DNA of 35,260 nucleotides from Geobacteraceae bacterium (lineage in GTDB: Bacteria > Desulfobacterota > Desulfuromonadia > Geobacterales > Geobacteraceae). Within the stretch, counting starts at the first letter, position 1; every line of letters begins with the position of its first letter. This document shows, one piece after another, positions 8,140 through 16,454 of the stretch. The position numbers and the translations under genes were made by a program. Under the pieces are notes generated by a model. That model was not told where the DNA came from, searched no databases, and saw only the letters and a list, made by a program, of their open reading frames with translations. The stretch is taken from positions 1-35,260 of the forward strand of contig JANXYN010000150.1 of the NCBI GenBank assembly GCA_025356035.1, given 5' to 3'.

Positions 8140-9233
8140 CCGCCGAACCGACCATCAGGAAAGTGCTGGACACCCTTCGTGCCGAGCGGCTCCTTAGCGA
8201 TGCCGGCGCAGCAAAGATGGCGCTGCTTGCCGTCGAATCAGCGCCCCTGGCCACGCCTTGGTATGTAAGGGCGCTACTGGGCGCCAGCGCCTGGCTGGCT
8301 GCGCTATTTGTGCTGGTCTTCATCGGCATCACCCTCCGGATCAATTCGGCGCAGACCATCTTCCTGCTCGGCGTGGTCCTCATCGCGACCGCAACCGCCG
8401 GCAGAAGATTCTTCGAGCATATCTTCCTCAATCAGCTCCTTCTAGCCGCGAGCTTCGCCGGCCAGGCCATGGTCATTGGCGGCATCGCCAAAGATGGGAA
8501 CGATACAGGGGCCGCGTTGGCCACCATCGTCATGGAAATCGTCCTGCTCATCCTCTACCGTGACGCCACCCACCGCTTCATCTCCACCCTGATCGCAGTT
8601 GTTGCAGCGGTGGTCGTTTGCTCCGAGCTGCACATGCCGAACCTGATCCTTCTCCTCATCATCCTGGTCGCAGTGGGAGCTTTCCTGATCTGGGAGAATG
8701 AAATAGAGCTCGTAACCAGCGGCAAGGGGGACCTGTTCAGGCCAGCCGGTTACGCCTTGGTAGTGGCGCTCCTGATACTGCCCCTCTTGTCGATTACGTC
8801 AGGAGTATGGCACGAGCTAGGCATTAATTTCATGACCCATCAAACAAGCTGGTGGCTTTCCTCCGCCGGGCTGCTGGCTTTGGCAGTAGCCCTTGAATTC
8901 CGAATTCTCCGATCATGCGGGGTACCTGCCGACTCGCCTAGCGCCCTGACATTATTTGCGGCTACCTTTCTACTGGCTCTGTTTCTGCTGGGGGCGCCGG
9001 GCATTACGGCCGCGCTGCTGGTCCTTTTGCTCGGCTTTCACCGGGGTAATCGGGTCCTGATGGGGTTGGCACTGCTGTTTCTCCCCCTGTTCCTGGTGTT
9101 TTTCTACTACAACCTGCAGCAGACCCTGCTACTGAAGTCGCTGACGCTCATGACCAGCGGCGTTACGCTGCTGATAGTGCGTTTTATCTTCCGCCGGCTG
9201 GGCGGACTGTCCAGGGAGGTGCACCATGCGTAA
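8136..9233 (+). CDS. DUF4401 family membrane protein
   Basis: The 365-residue protein has a soluble N-terminal helix pair (about 1-40) and then ten or more membrane helices. Its start overlaps the stop of the DUF2157 gene (ATGA), and its end overlaps the GDYXXLXY gene by 8 bp, so the three are translationally coupled. Assignment to DUF4401 is based on the genomic triad and on its overall form, including the opening helical module (IRKVLDTLRAERLLSD). The function is unknown in the family. The gene shows ordinary local codon use and no sign of damage. Confidence 0.8.
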   Translation: MTAEPTIRKVLDTLRAERLLSDAGAAKMALLAVESAPLATPWYVRALLGASAWLAALFVLVFIGITLRINSAQTIFLLGVVLIATATAGRRFFEHIFLNQLLLAASFAGQAMVIGGIAKDGNDTGAALATIVMEIVLLILYRDATHRFISTLIAVVAAVVVCSELHMPNLILLLIILVAVGAFLIWENEIELVTSGKGDLFRPAGYALVVALLILPLLSITSGVWHELGINFMTHQTSWWLSSAGLLALAVALEFRILRSCGVPADSPSALTLFAATFLLALFLLGAPGITAALLVLLLGFHRGNRVLMGLALLFLPLFLVFFYYNLQQTLLLKSLTLMTSGVTLLIVRFIFRRLGGLSREVHHA

Positions 9234-9723
9234 TCTGCTCCTCTGGCTGATCACTCTCATGGTCCTGGCCGCGGTCAATTTTTTGATCTTCCACAAGGAA
9301 CTGGTGCTGAAAGACGGCACCACCATGCTGATCAAACTGGCGCCGGTGGACCCCCGCTCACTGATCCAGGGGGATTACATGGCGCTCCGGTATGCCCTCC
9401 CAGCGGTCATCACCGACCAGGTCCGGTCTGTCGGAGCCGATGGCCAGCTGGTGGTGGAGCTTGATCCAAACGGGGTTGTCGGCTTCAAGCACGTCTATAA
9501 GCCAGGCACTCCCCTTGCCACCGGGGAACGGCTGCTCCGTTACCGCCGCCGAGGCGAGCGGGTTCGCCTCGGCGCCGAGGCGTTTTTCTTCCAGGAGGGT
9601 CAGGCATCGCTCTACGCCCAGGCCCGTTATGGCGAACTGCGGGTGACTGACTCCGGCAATGCAGTCCTGGTCGGCCTGCGCGATGAGAGACTGAAGCCCC
9701 TCGGCCCGCTAGCCCAAAAGTGA
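9226..9723 (+). CDS. GDYXXLXY domain protein, membrane-anchored
   Basis: The 165-residue protein has one N-terminal membrane helix (about 4-22) and a periplasmic domain. The family-naming motif is plain: GDYMALRY at residues 49-56, after the segment LIKLAPVDPRSLIQ, which is also typical. The start ATG lies 8 bp inside the DUF4401 gene with a GGGAGGTG site. Proteins of this family are conserved and uncharacterised and occur with DUF2157 and DUF4401 partners, as here. The short periplasmic domain is probably beta-rich and may cap or sense for the two multi-pass proteins; that role is inference. Confidence 0.92.
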   Translation: MRNLLLWLITLMVLAAVNFLIFHKELVLKDGTTMLIKLAPVDPRSLIQGDYMALRYALPAVITDQVRSVGADGQLVVELDPNGVVGFKHVYKPGTPLATGERLLRYRRRGERVRLGAEAFFFQEGQASLYAQARYGELRVTDSGNAVLVGLRDERLKPLGPLAQK

Positions 9724-9826
9724 ACAATTGTAAGTAATTTACCCACCCACCCCTCGTCCCCTCCCCGCAAAGGTGGGGGACTCCGCCAATCGATTCCTCC
9801 ACTCCCATGGCCCCCTCCCGCCAAGG

Positions 9827-9855
9827 TTGACGAATACCCCGATTTGTGCTCTAAT
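9827..9855 (+). promoter_or_regulatory. Sigma-70-type promoter of the folK operon, next to the start codon
   Basis: A -35 box TTGACG (9827-9832) and a -10 box TCTAAT (9850-9855) each match five of six consensus bases and are separated by exactly 17 bp. Transcription would start about 9861-9863, essentially at the folK ATG (9863). No Shine-Dalgarno sequence precedes that ATG. A leaderless messenger is therefore predicted. Confidence 0.6.
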
Positions 9856-9862
9856 CAGCCGG

Positions 9863-10351
9863 ATGGAATCGGCAGTTTTCATAGCCCTCGGCTCGAACCA
9901 GGGGGACCGGGAACTCTATCTTCTGCGGGGGGTGGCAGAGGTCGGCAAGCTCCCTGGCACAAAAATCGCTGCGTTATCGAGTTTTTTCGATACCGAACCG
10001 GTCGGGCCGGTGCAGCAGGCGAATTTTCTCAACGCGGTCGCCCGGCTGGAAACCGCCCTTTCTCCCCAGGAACTTCTCCGGCAGCTGCAGCAGATTGAAA
10101 CCGGCATCTTTCAGCGCAAACGCGAAATACCGGGGGGGCCGCGCCCCATGGATCTGGACCTCCTTTTCTACGGCAGCCTGATCCTCCATGAGCCGGGATT
10201 GGTCATCCCGCACCCCCGACTGCACGAGCGGCGATTCGTGCTGGAACCGCTGGTCGAGATCGCGCCCGACTTCATCCACCCCGGCCTGGGCCGCAGCGTC
10301 AAGGCGCTGCTCCGTAGTGTCAAAACAACGGAACGAGTCACGAAAATCTGA
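9863..10351 (+). CDS. folK: 2-amino-4-hydroxy-6-hydroxymethyldihydropteridine pyrophosphokinase
   Basis: The 162-residue enzyme transfers pyrophosphate from ATP to hydroxymethyl-dihydropterin in folate synthesis in the cytoplasm. Family signatures are present in order: ALGSNQGD near the N-terminus (8-15), FFDTEPVGPVQQANFLNAV with the pterin-contacting Phe/Asn, and the ATP/Mg motif PRPMDLDLLFYG. A final PHPRLHERRFVLEPL completes the family pattern. The start at 9863 was chosen because it gives the standard MxxAxIALGSN opening; the open frame extends upstream to 9773 but adds residues absent from the family. There is no ribosome-binding site ahead of the ATG, in keeping with the adjacent promoter. 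It is followed by a YHS-like protein and a transaldolase. Confidence 0.95.
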   Translation: MESAVFIALGSNQGDRELYLLRGVAEVGKLPGTKIAALSSFFDTEPVGPVQQANFLNAVARLETALSPQELLRQLQQIETGIFQRKREIPGGPRPMDLDLLFYGSLILHEPGLVIPHPRLHERRFVLEPLVEIAPDFIHPGLGRSVKALLRSVKTTERVTKI

Positions 10352-10361
10352 GGAGACCACT

Positions 10362-10634
10362 GTGGCAAGATTGCTCATCTGGGCTTTGATCGGCTATGTG
10401 CTGTACATGATGTTCAAGGGGCGGGCCGCCGACAAGGCGCCGACCGAAAAACGGGTCGAGTCCGAAGAGACCCATCTCGACCCGGTCTGCGGTATGTATG
10501 TAACCAAGGAAGACGCCGTTGTCGGCAGGTTGGAAGAAAAGCGCATCTATTTCTGCTCCATGGCATGTCTGGAAAAGTATCGCGACGCCCTGGAGAATAA
10601 ACCGGCAGCAAATAAATCGGGAGGCAATGCATGA
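10362..10634 (+). CDS. Small membrane-anchored YHS/TRASH-like metal-binding protein
   Basis: The gene starts with GTG at 10362, preceded by a GAGGAG site, and encodes 90 residues. An N-terminal membrane helix (about 3-18) is followed by a charged linker. A YHS-type module comes next: DPVCGMYV (Cys43), then [12 protein letters not shown] with Cys65 and Cys69. This Cys pattern is typical of small domains that bind a soft metal such as copper or zinc. It lies 10 bp after folK and overlaps the transaldolase start (ATGA). The role is unknown; delivery or sensing of metal at the inner membrane is plausible. Confidence 0.87.
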   Translation: MARLLIWALIGYVLYMMFKGRAADKAPTEKRVESEETHLDPVCGMYVTKEDAVVGRLEEKRIYFCSMACLEKYRDALENKPAANKSGGNA

Positions 10635-11275
10635 AGTTTTTTATCGACACCGCGGATGTAAAGGAGATCAGGGAGGCCAACGAGCTCGGTCTGGTGGACG
10701 GTGTCACCACCAATCCGTCGCTGATCGCCAAGTCCGGCCGCAATTTCAAGGATGTGATCAAGGAAATCGTTCAGATTGTCGACGGCCCCATCTCCGCCGA
10801 GGTGATCTCCACCGAGCATAATGGCATGATCAAAGAGGCAGAAGAGCTGGTCAAGATCCACAAGAACATCGTGGTCAAGGTGCCGATGACCGCCGAGGGG
10901 TTAAAGGCGACCAAAACCCTCCATGCAAAGAAGATCAAGACCAACGTCACCCTGATCTTCACCCCGCTGCAGGCGCTGCTGGCTGCTAAAGCCGGCGCCA
11001 CCTACGTCTCCCCCTTCGTCGGCCGGCTTGACGATATCTCCCAGGACGGGATGGGGATCGTTGAAGAAATCCGCACCATCTTCGACAACTACGGCTATAC
11101 CGCCGAAATCATCGTGGCAAGCGTCAGAAACCCGATTCACGTCCTCAACTCCGCCCTGATCGGCGCCGATATCGCCACGATCCCCTACTCGGTGATTATG
11201 CAGCTCACCAAGCACCCGCTCACCGACGCCGGGCTGAAGAAGTTCCTGGAAGACTGGGAGAAGGTGCCGAAGTAG
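10631..11275 (+). CDS. tal: Transaldolase, TalC/fructose-6-phosphate aldolase subfamily
   Basis: The 214-residue protein is the short form of transaldolase (TalC/MipB/FSA type), compared with more than 300 residues for the classical form. It is a cytoplasmic TIM barrel. The Schiff-base lysine is Lys83 in VVKVPMT. Other signatures are FIDTADV at the N-terminus with its aspartate, [29 protein letters not shown] and [11 protein letters not shown]. It exchanges three-carbon units in the non-oxidative pentose phosphate pathway. Whether it acts as a true transaldolase or as an F6P aldolase cannot be settled by eye. It is the last gene of the folK operon, ending at a strong terminator. Confidence 0.95.
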   Translation: MKFFIDTADVKEIREANELGLVDGVTTNPSLIAKSGRNFKDVIKEIVQIVDGPISAEVISTEHNGMIKEAEELVKIHKNIVVKVPMTAEGLKATKTLHAKKIKTNVTLIFTPLQALLAAKAGATYVSPFVGRLDDISQDGMGIVEEIRTIFDNYGYTAEIIVASVRNPIHVLNSALIGADIATIPYSVIMQLTKHPLTDAGLKKFLEDWEKVPK

Positions 11276-11300
11276 CAAAGGGAAATGCAGTAAATAAACA

Positions 11301-11335
11301 AAACCCCGGAGACAAGATAGTCTCCGGGGTTTTTG
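11301..11335 (+). terminator. Intrinsic terminator after the transaldolase gene
   Basis: A perfect 13-bp stem (AAACCCCGGAGAC at 11301-11313 with its complement at 11320-11332) closes a 6-base loop and runs into a T tract. The left side is A-rich, so it could also stop transcripts of the convergent DedA gene. Confidence 0.93.
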
Positions 11336-11405
11336 TCATTTAAAGAGGTGCGTTCACTGCAGATATGAGAATATTCGAAGAGCAGAAGTGGAGCCAGGCT
11401 GAAAG

Positions 11406-12023
11406 CTACACCCGCCCTGTCTGCTTCTGCCCCTTGCGTCGCTGCCACCAGACATAGACGGTTATCAACAGGGCGCTGAAGATCACCACGCCAATCAGGG
11501 CCTGATGGGAGTAACGCATGATGAGCTCTTGCTCCTTGCCGATGAAGTAGCCGATCCAGGTGAGGACCGTTACCCAGATGGTGGCGCCGAGGATTGTGTA
11601 GAAGGAGAACTTGAGGTGATTCATGCCGGCGAGGCCGGCGGGGAGCGAAATCAGGTGGCGCACCACCGGCAGCAGCCGGCCGATGAAGGTAGAGATCTCG
11701 CCGTGGCTCAAGAAGAAGGTTTCCACCCTGGCGAACTTCTTTTCGCTGATCCAGACGTACTTGCCATATTTGAGGAGGAGCGGCCGGCCCAGATAGTGGG
11801 CGGCAAAGTAGTTGAGGTAGGCACCGACCAGACTCCCCAGGGATCCGCAGACGATAGCGAACAGCATGTTCATCTCTCCCTGCTGGGCCAAATACCCCGC
11901 CGGGGGCATCACCAGCTCGCTCGGAATGGGAATGATCGAGCTCTCCATCGCCATCAGGGCAAAGATCCCCAGATACCCCATGGTGCCAATGGTCGTCACC
12001 AGCCAGTTAATCGCTTCGTGCAT
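11406..12023 (-). CDS. DedA family membrane protein
   Basis: The 205-residue integral membrane protein belongs to the DedA/SNARE-associated family, whose members act as lipid (undecaprenyl-phosphate) flippases or maintain membrane potential. Motifs seen include ESSIIPIPSELVMPPAGYLA near the N-terminus with its two acidic residues, and GRLLPVVRHLISLPAGLAGM, the family arginine-glycine signature. About five helices are visible. The ATG at 12023 is chosen because AAAGGA precedes it; a GTG five codons upstream (12038) is possible. The gene is transcribed alone, toward the bidirectional terminator. Confidence 0.92.
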   Translation of the reverse strand: MHEAINWLVTTIGTMGYLGIFALMAMESSIIPIPSELVMPPAGYLAQQGEMNMLFAIVCGSLGSLVGAYLNYFAAHYLGRPLLLKYGKYVWISEKKFARVETFFLSHGEISTFIGRLLPVVRHLISLPAGLAGMNHLKFSFYTILGATIWVTVLTWIGYFIGKEQELIMRYSHQALIGVVIFSALLITVYVWWQRRKGQKQTGRV

Positions 12024-12129
12024 GCTGATTCCTTTCACAAATACGGTTACTAAGCAGTTTTTGCCTTGCCGTTGGTTATACTATGAATTATCATAAAAAC
12101 TCCAGAAAAACTGTGAAACGGAGTAGCTT

Positions 12130-13944
12130 GTGAACTTCCTTGACCGACTAAAATACCAGGTACTGGTAGGTGACGGCGCCACTGGCACCATGCTCTACAG
12201 CCGCGGCGTGAGCCTGGATGCCAACTTCGAACACCTCAACCTGGTCCGGCCAGGGCTGGTGCAGGAACTTCATGCCGAATACATCGCCGCCGGCGCCCAG
12301 CTGATCGAGACCAACACCTTCGGCGCCAACTACACCAAGCTGCAGGCCATCGGCCTGGAGAAGAAGCTGCGCGACATCAACCTGACCGGCGCGGGGCTGG
12401 CCCGGCAGGCAGCGGCAGGCAAAGACGTCTTTGTCGCCGGCTCCGTCGGCCCCCTCGCCCGCATCAAAGGGGAGGAGCGGGAGTTTACCACCGCCGAGAT
12501 GATCGAGATCTTTCGCCAGCAGTGCCAACCACTGGCCGAGGGGGGGGTGGACCTCCTTCTCCTTGAAACCTTCTCCGCCCTCCCCCAGTTGCAGTGTGCC
12601 CTGGCTGCGGCCAAAGAAACCGGACTTCCAGTAATAGCCAGCATGGCCTATCTGGAAACTGGCCGGATCAGCGGCGGAATAAAAGTTGAGCAGGTTGTGG
12701 CCTCACTGGCCGCCGCCGGGGCTGACGTTATCGGCGCCAACTGCGGCGCCGGGCCGCTGGAGATTCTCCGCACACTCCGGCGAATGGCGGCGGTGACCGA
12801 TCTGCCACTGGCAGCTTTTCCCAACAGCGGCTTCCCGGAATATCTGGACGGCCGCTATATCTACCGCACAACCCCCGACTACTTCGCCGAGATGGCGCTG
12901 GAAATGGCGTCTGCCGGGGCCAATCTTATCGGGGGCTGCTGCGGCACCACGCCAGCCCATATTCAGCGGCTGGCCGAGCGGCTTAAGGGACTGAAGCCGG
13001 CGGCGCGGCACGCTCAGCCAGTTGCGGCCGTCGCCGCCGAGCAACGCGAGCCGGAACAGCGGAAGGGAGGATTTCTCGACCGCTGGGGAAAGGAACCGGT
13101 CGTCACCGTCGAGCTCGAACCGCCCCGGGGCCTTGACTGCAGCAAAGTCCTGGCGGGAAGCCGTGCCCTCAGAGAAGCGGGGGCCGACGCCATCAACCTG
13201 GCGGAAAATGCCCTGGCCCGGGTCCGGGTGGGGAACATAGCGCTGGCCAGCCTGATCCAACACGAAGTCGACATCGAGGTTATCGTCCATATCACCTGCC
13301 GCGACCGGAATCTGCTGGGGCTCCAGTCCGACCTTATGGGTGCGAGCCTGCTCGGCATCCGCCATGTCCTGGCGGTGACCGGCGACCCGGCCAGCCTCGG
13401 CGAGCAGGCTGGCGCCTCGTCGGTATTCGACTTGAACTCGTTCGGCCTGATCAAGCTCCTGACCGACCTCAACGCCGGGGTCAACGCCGCTGGCACCCCC
13501 ATCGGCCGCGGCACCGGGTTTACCATCGGCTGCGCCTTCAACCCCAACTCGCCGAAGATCGAGGTGCAGCTCGGTCGCCTGGAGAAAAAGGTCGCCAGCG
13601 GCGCCCGCTTTGTCCAGACCCAGCCGATCTACGACTTGGCCAGGCTTGACGAAATGCTGGCGAAGACCGCCCACCTCAACGTCCCGATCCTCCCCGGCAT
13701 CCTGCCGTTGGTGAGCGAGCGGAACACCGAGTTCCTCCACAACGAGGTACCGGGGATCGTCATCCCCGAGGAGATCCGTGCCAGGATGCGCGGCAAAGAG
13801 AAGGAGGCGGGAGTTCGTGAAGGACTCGCCATCGCCAGGGAGTTCATCGCCGCCGCCAGGGGAAAGGTCGGCGGCTTCTACCTCATGCCGCCGTTCGGCA
13901 AGTACGAGATCGCAGTGGAGCTGGTAAAGTTCATTAAGCAGTAA
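12130..13944 (+). CDS. Bifunctional homocysteine S-methyltransferase / methylenetetrahydrofolate reductase
   Basis: The 604-residue protein is a two-domain fusion, like Bacillus YitJ. Residues 1 to about 290 form a homocysteine methyltransferase barrel with the zinc-binding cysteines in GANCGAGP and GGCCGTTPAH, and an N-terminal DGATGTML motif. After a linker (about 290-315), residues 320-604 form a MetF-like reductase (VELEPPRG at the start, LAVTGDPAS, then FNPNSPK and QTQPIYD). It could both make 5-methyl-THF and use it or another methyl donor for methionine. No cobalamin domain is present, so it differs from MetH. The GTG start has a CGGAG site 6 bp upstream. No SAM riboswitch was recognised in the leader. 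Confidence 0.94.
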   Translation: MNFLDRLKYQVLVGDGATGTMLYSRGVSLDANFEHLNLVRPGLVQELHAEYIAAGAQLIETNTFGANYTKLQAIGLEKKLRDINLTGAGLARQAAAGKDVFVAGSVGPLARIKGEEREFTTAEMIEIFRQQCQPLAEGGVDLLLLETFSALPQLQCALAAAKETGLPVIASMAYLETGRISGGIKVEQVVASLAAAGADVIGANCGAGPLEILRTLRRMAAVTDLPLAAFPNSGFPEYLDGRYIYRTTPDYFAEMALEMASAGANLIGGCCGTTPAHIQRLAERLKGLKPAARHAQPVAAVAAEQREPEQRKGGFLDRWGKEPVVTVELEPPRGLDCSKVLAGSRALREAGADAINLAENALARVRVGNIALASLIQHEVDIEVIVHITCRDRNLLGLQSDLMGASLLGIRHVLAVTGDPASLGEQAGASSVFDLNSFGLIKLLTDLNAGVNAAGTPIGRGTGFTIGCAFNPNSPKIEVQLGRLEKKVASGARFVQTQPIYDLARLDEMLAKTAHLNVPILPGILPLVSERNTEFLHNEVPGIVIPEEIRARMRGKEKEAGVREGLAIAREFIAAARGKVGGFYLMPPFGKYEIAVELVKFIKQ

Positions 13945-13979
13945 GTTTTTTATTTCCTGTTTCGCTAAAAGGAGACTCT

Positions 13980-14384
13980 ATGCGTATCCATTTGTTCATG
14001 TTGCCGCTATTGTTGATCCTGCCCGCCTGCACCACCCTTACCGGCGTGCGGGAGGATTTCGAGCAGAACTCCAAAGAGTATAACCACATGGTGCGCTGGC
14101 ACGAGCTGGACAAGGCCTGCGCCATCTTTCCGCCCGAAGAGCTGAGCAAAGATTTCGCCGCCAGGGTCAAGGCGGCCAAGGACGTGACGGTAGTCGATTA
14201 CCGGGTCCTCAGTATGGAGTGCGAACCGGCCAAGGGCGAGGCAAAGGTCAAGGCGGAGATCGACTACTACCTCATCCCCTCGACTCGGGTGAAGACAGTA
14301 CAGGACAACCAGAAGTGGAGTTACGTGGGGGAGGGCGATATAAAACATTGGCGGCTGATGACGCTACTGCCGGAGTTCAAGTGA
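13980..14384 (+). CDS. Small lipoprotein of unknown function
   Basis: The 134-residue protein has a lipoprotein signal (hydrophobic run, then LPAC with Cys17 as the lipidated residue). The mature part is mixed helix and strand, with Cys47 and Cys81 in the body. The ATG has an AAAGGAGA site. It lies 35 bp after the methyltransferase gene, so it may be read through from it, but a functional link is not evident. I do not recognise a domain. Its size and the alternating-residue C-terminal half recall small SnoaL/NTF2-like or TonB-associated lipoproteins, but that is only impression. Confidence 0.8.
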   Translation: MRIHLFMLPLLLILPACTTLTGVREDFEQNSKEYNHMVRWHELDKACAIFPPEELSKDFAARVKAAKDVTVVDYRVLSMECEPAKGEAKVKAEIDYYLIPSTRVKTVQDNQKWSYVGEGDIKHWRLMTLLPEFK

Positions 14385-14446
14385 GGGGGCAAAATTCATT
14401 TTGATTTCACCGCGGTGGACAATTCCAGCCAGGGAGATTTGTTGCC

Positions 14447-15229
14447 ATGTCCTTAGCGAACAAAGCCGGAGCTTTGCGGGTTTTTGACAGCCATTTCCAT
14501 ATTATCGACCGGCGCTTCCCCTTGGTCCCCAATGAAGGCTACCTCCCCGACGATTTTACCTGCGAGGATTATCTGGCCCGCACCGGAATCCTCAACCTGG
14601 CGGGGGGGGCCATTGTCTCCGGCTCCTTTCAGGCCCTGGACCAGACCTATTTGATCGATGCCCTGCAGAAACTCGGCCCCCGCTTTGTCGGGGTGACCCA
14701 ATTGCCGGCGTCGGTTTCCGATGAGGAAGTAATGCGGCTGGACGAGCTGGGAGTGCGGGCCATCCGCTTCAATCTCAAGCGGGGCGGCTCGGAAAGGGTG
14801 GAGCACCTCGAAAGTCTGGCCCTGCGGATTTTCCAACTGGCCCGCTGGCATGTGGAGCTGTATGTCGACTCCCGAGACCTCCCCGAGCTGCACAACACCC
14901 TGGTAAAGCTCCCCGCGGTAAGCATCGACCATCTGGGGCTCTCAAAGGAGGGCTTCGCTGTCCTGCTGAGCCTTGTTGAGCGCGGCGTCCACGTTAAGGC
15001 GACCGGTTTCGGCCGGGTGAACTTCGAGGTACCGGGGGCCTTGAGGGCAATTTGCGCGGCCAACCCCGACGCCCTGATGTTCGGCACAGATCTTCCCTCA
15101 ACCCGTGCACCGCGGCCCTACACCGATGCCGATCTGGACCTGATAGTGGAAACCTTGGGGGAAGCGATGGCGCGAAAAGTTCTTTACGAGAATGCCGTGG
15201 CCTTTTATCGCCCAAGGAAGGAGCTGTAA
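14447..15229 (+). CDS. Amidohydrolase-2 family metal-dependent hydrolase
   Basis: The 260-residue protein is a TIM-barrel hydrolase. The metal-binding H-x-H motif is near the N-terminus (DSHFHIID, residues 14-21), and further signatures include SIDHLG and MFGTDLPS, where the Asp would be the catalytic acid/metal ligand. The layout matches amidohydrolase-2 proteins related to 2-pyrone-4,6-dicarboxylate hydrolase and aminocarboxymuconate decarboxylase. The substrate cannot be inferred. The gene stands alone, 62 bp after the lipoprotein gene, with an AGGGAGA ribosome site. A 627-bp non-coding stretch follows. Confidence 0.88.
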   Translation: MSLANKAGALRVFDSHFHIIDRRFPLVPNEGYLPDDFTCEDYLARTGILNLAGGAIVSGSFQALDQTYLIDALQKLGPRFVGVTQLPASVSDEEVMRLDELGVRAIRFNLKRGGSERVEHLESLALRIFQLARWHVELYVDSRDLPELHNTLVKLPAVSIDHLGLSKEGFAVLLSLVERGVHVKATGFGRVNFEVPGALRAICAANPDALMFGTDLPSTRAPRPYTDADLDLIVETLGEAMARKVLYENAVAFYRPRKEL

Positions 15230-15856
15230 AGACGGTCTGACTAAAGATCGGACGTACATTGGGTAGTGCATTTTGGAAGCATTTGCGCGCCCAACTGCAT
15301 CCTAAATGAATGACGGTCCTTGTATTAGGTATATTTTCTGTCAAATTAGGGTTCAAGTGACAAATATTGCCGCATAATAGGATCCGAACAGTGAACATAC
15401 TTAGACAAACTTATTTTTACAATTGTCTTGTTCCCTTTTTTCGAGGAAGCCCTTAATCCTTGAGATCTGCTGCCCCATGACGTGCAACCCAGAGATCTCG
15501 CGGAGTGGAATGTTGGCGGCACTCTCCCCTGCTAAGTGCCTGTATTCGGCGACGAAAGTAGTCGGTTGAATTCTTCACCCCACTTGGAAAGCCGAGTAAC
15601 TGCCGTTCCAAATTAGCAAGGGCTGTGTGCTGGGTTTGAAGGGGGAAACCAAAAGGAATAATGCTCTAGCTGCAAGATTGGCAAACATATTGCGGTAACT
15701 TGTTTGCACACGGCTTTGGACAGTGCAACCCTTTTGCATGGAAAACTTTAGCTTATGAGCGGTTATTTTTCTTCCGACTGCATTTTTTGCTTGTTAAATC
15801 TGATGATATTTGAATTAAAGACCAACGGTTAAGAGCGCACCCATGGATGAATCCCT
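15230..15856. other. Intergenic stretch of about 630 bp without a convincing gene
   Basis: The base composition is more A+T-rich than the flanking genes. On the minus strand two stop-bounded runs of about 45-55 codons can be read (near 15410-15570 and 15570-15740). Neither has a ribosome site or a recognisable domain, and they could be a decayed gene. No tRNA, terminator or clear inverted repeat was seen. Regulatory sequence for the pilin-like gene downstream may be included. Confidence 0.5.
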
Positions 15857-16406
15857 ATGAATACTCAAGAAAAAACTAATGTAAACTATGATATTGTAGA
15901 TACCTGCAGCGTGCTGGCTGTTGTCGCTCCGGATCATGTTTCAGCCGCCCTTGACCAAAAGGGGTTTACGCTGGTTGAGCTCATCATAGTCATAGCAATC
16001 CTCGCGATATTAAGCTGCCTTTGCCATCCCTGCTTATCCCGAAATAGTAAACAAAGCCAAGACGGCACGGGCCGCTTCGGAGATTCGCACACTGGACAAA
16101 GAAATCAATGCCTTCGTGATCGACCAGAATAAGCTCCCCGATAATTTGGACGCCATAGGACGTCATGACATGCGCGACCCATGGGGCAACCCTTATGTAT
16201 ACAATAAAACTCCTGTTTATCTGGACATCGCAGAAAATGTCACTAACGAAAAATCTTTTGATATTTACAGCAAGGGCGCAGACGGGGCAACCACGGAAGC
16301 GCTCCCCGTCGACCCCACAGACCCAAGCGACCCAAAACACGCCAGTGCGGATGACATTATCCGCGCCAGCGAAGGAAGTTACGCCGGGCTGGGGGCACGT
16401 TTTTGA
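15857..16406 (+). pseudogene. Type IV pilin / GspG-like pseudopilin gene with a +1 frameshift
   Basis: The first frame (15857-16132) has a prepilin signature: Gly36-Phe37 followed by TLVELIIVIAILAIL, with the conserved Glu at mature position 5. At about 16010-16016 (ata tta a gct gcc) the natural continuation shifts by one base. The second frame then reads AAFAIPAYPEIV and continues without interruption through KARTA-type and DPWGNPY motifs to a stop at 16406. Removing one A restores an intact GspG-like protein of about 183 residues. The leader before the G-F cleavage site is 36 residues, unusually long. The single-base disruption in otherwise healthy sequence means sequencing error or very recent mutation are both possible; programmed shifting is less likely because no homopolymer slip site is present. 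The downstream zinc-ribbon gene lies 48 bp away. Confidence 0.8.
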
Positions 16407-16454
16407 GATGGTTTATATCCAATTAACATGCCCTTATGAGAAGGTGAATAAATT

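Noticed and set aside
12040-12129. SAM or cobalamin riboswitch ahead of the methyltransferase/reductase gene
   Set aside because: The leader is under 100 bp and shows no matching conserved core or terminator hairpin.
12703-13740. Long open frame on the minus strand (about 345 codons) inside the methyltransferase/reductase gene
   Set aside because: It is antisense to a well-recognised enzyme, has no family resemblance, and reflects GC-rich codon bias.
15410-15740. Two minus-strand frames of about 45-55 codons between the amidohydrolase and the pilin-like gene
   Set aside because: No ribosome site, no shared reading frame and no recognisable domain. A decayed gene is possible but unproven.
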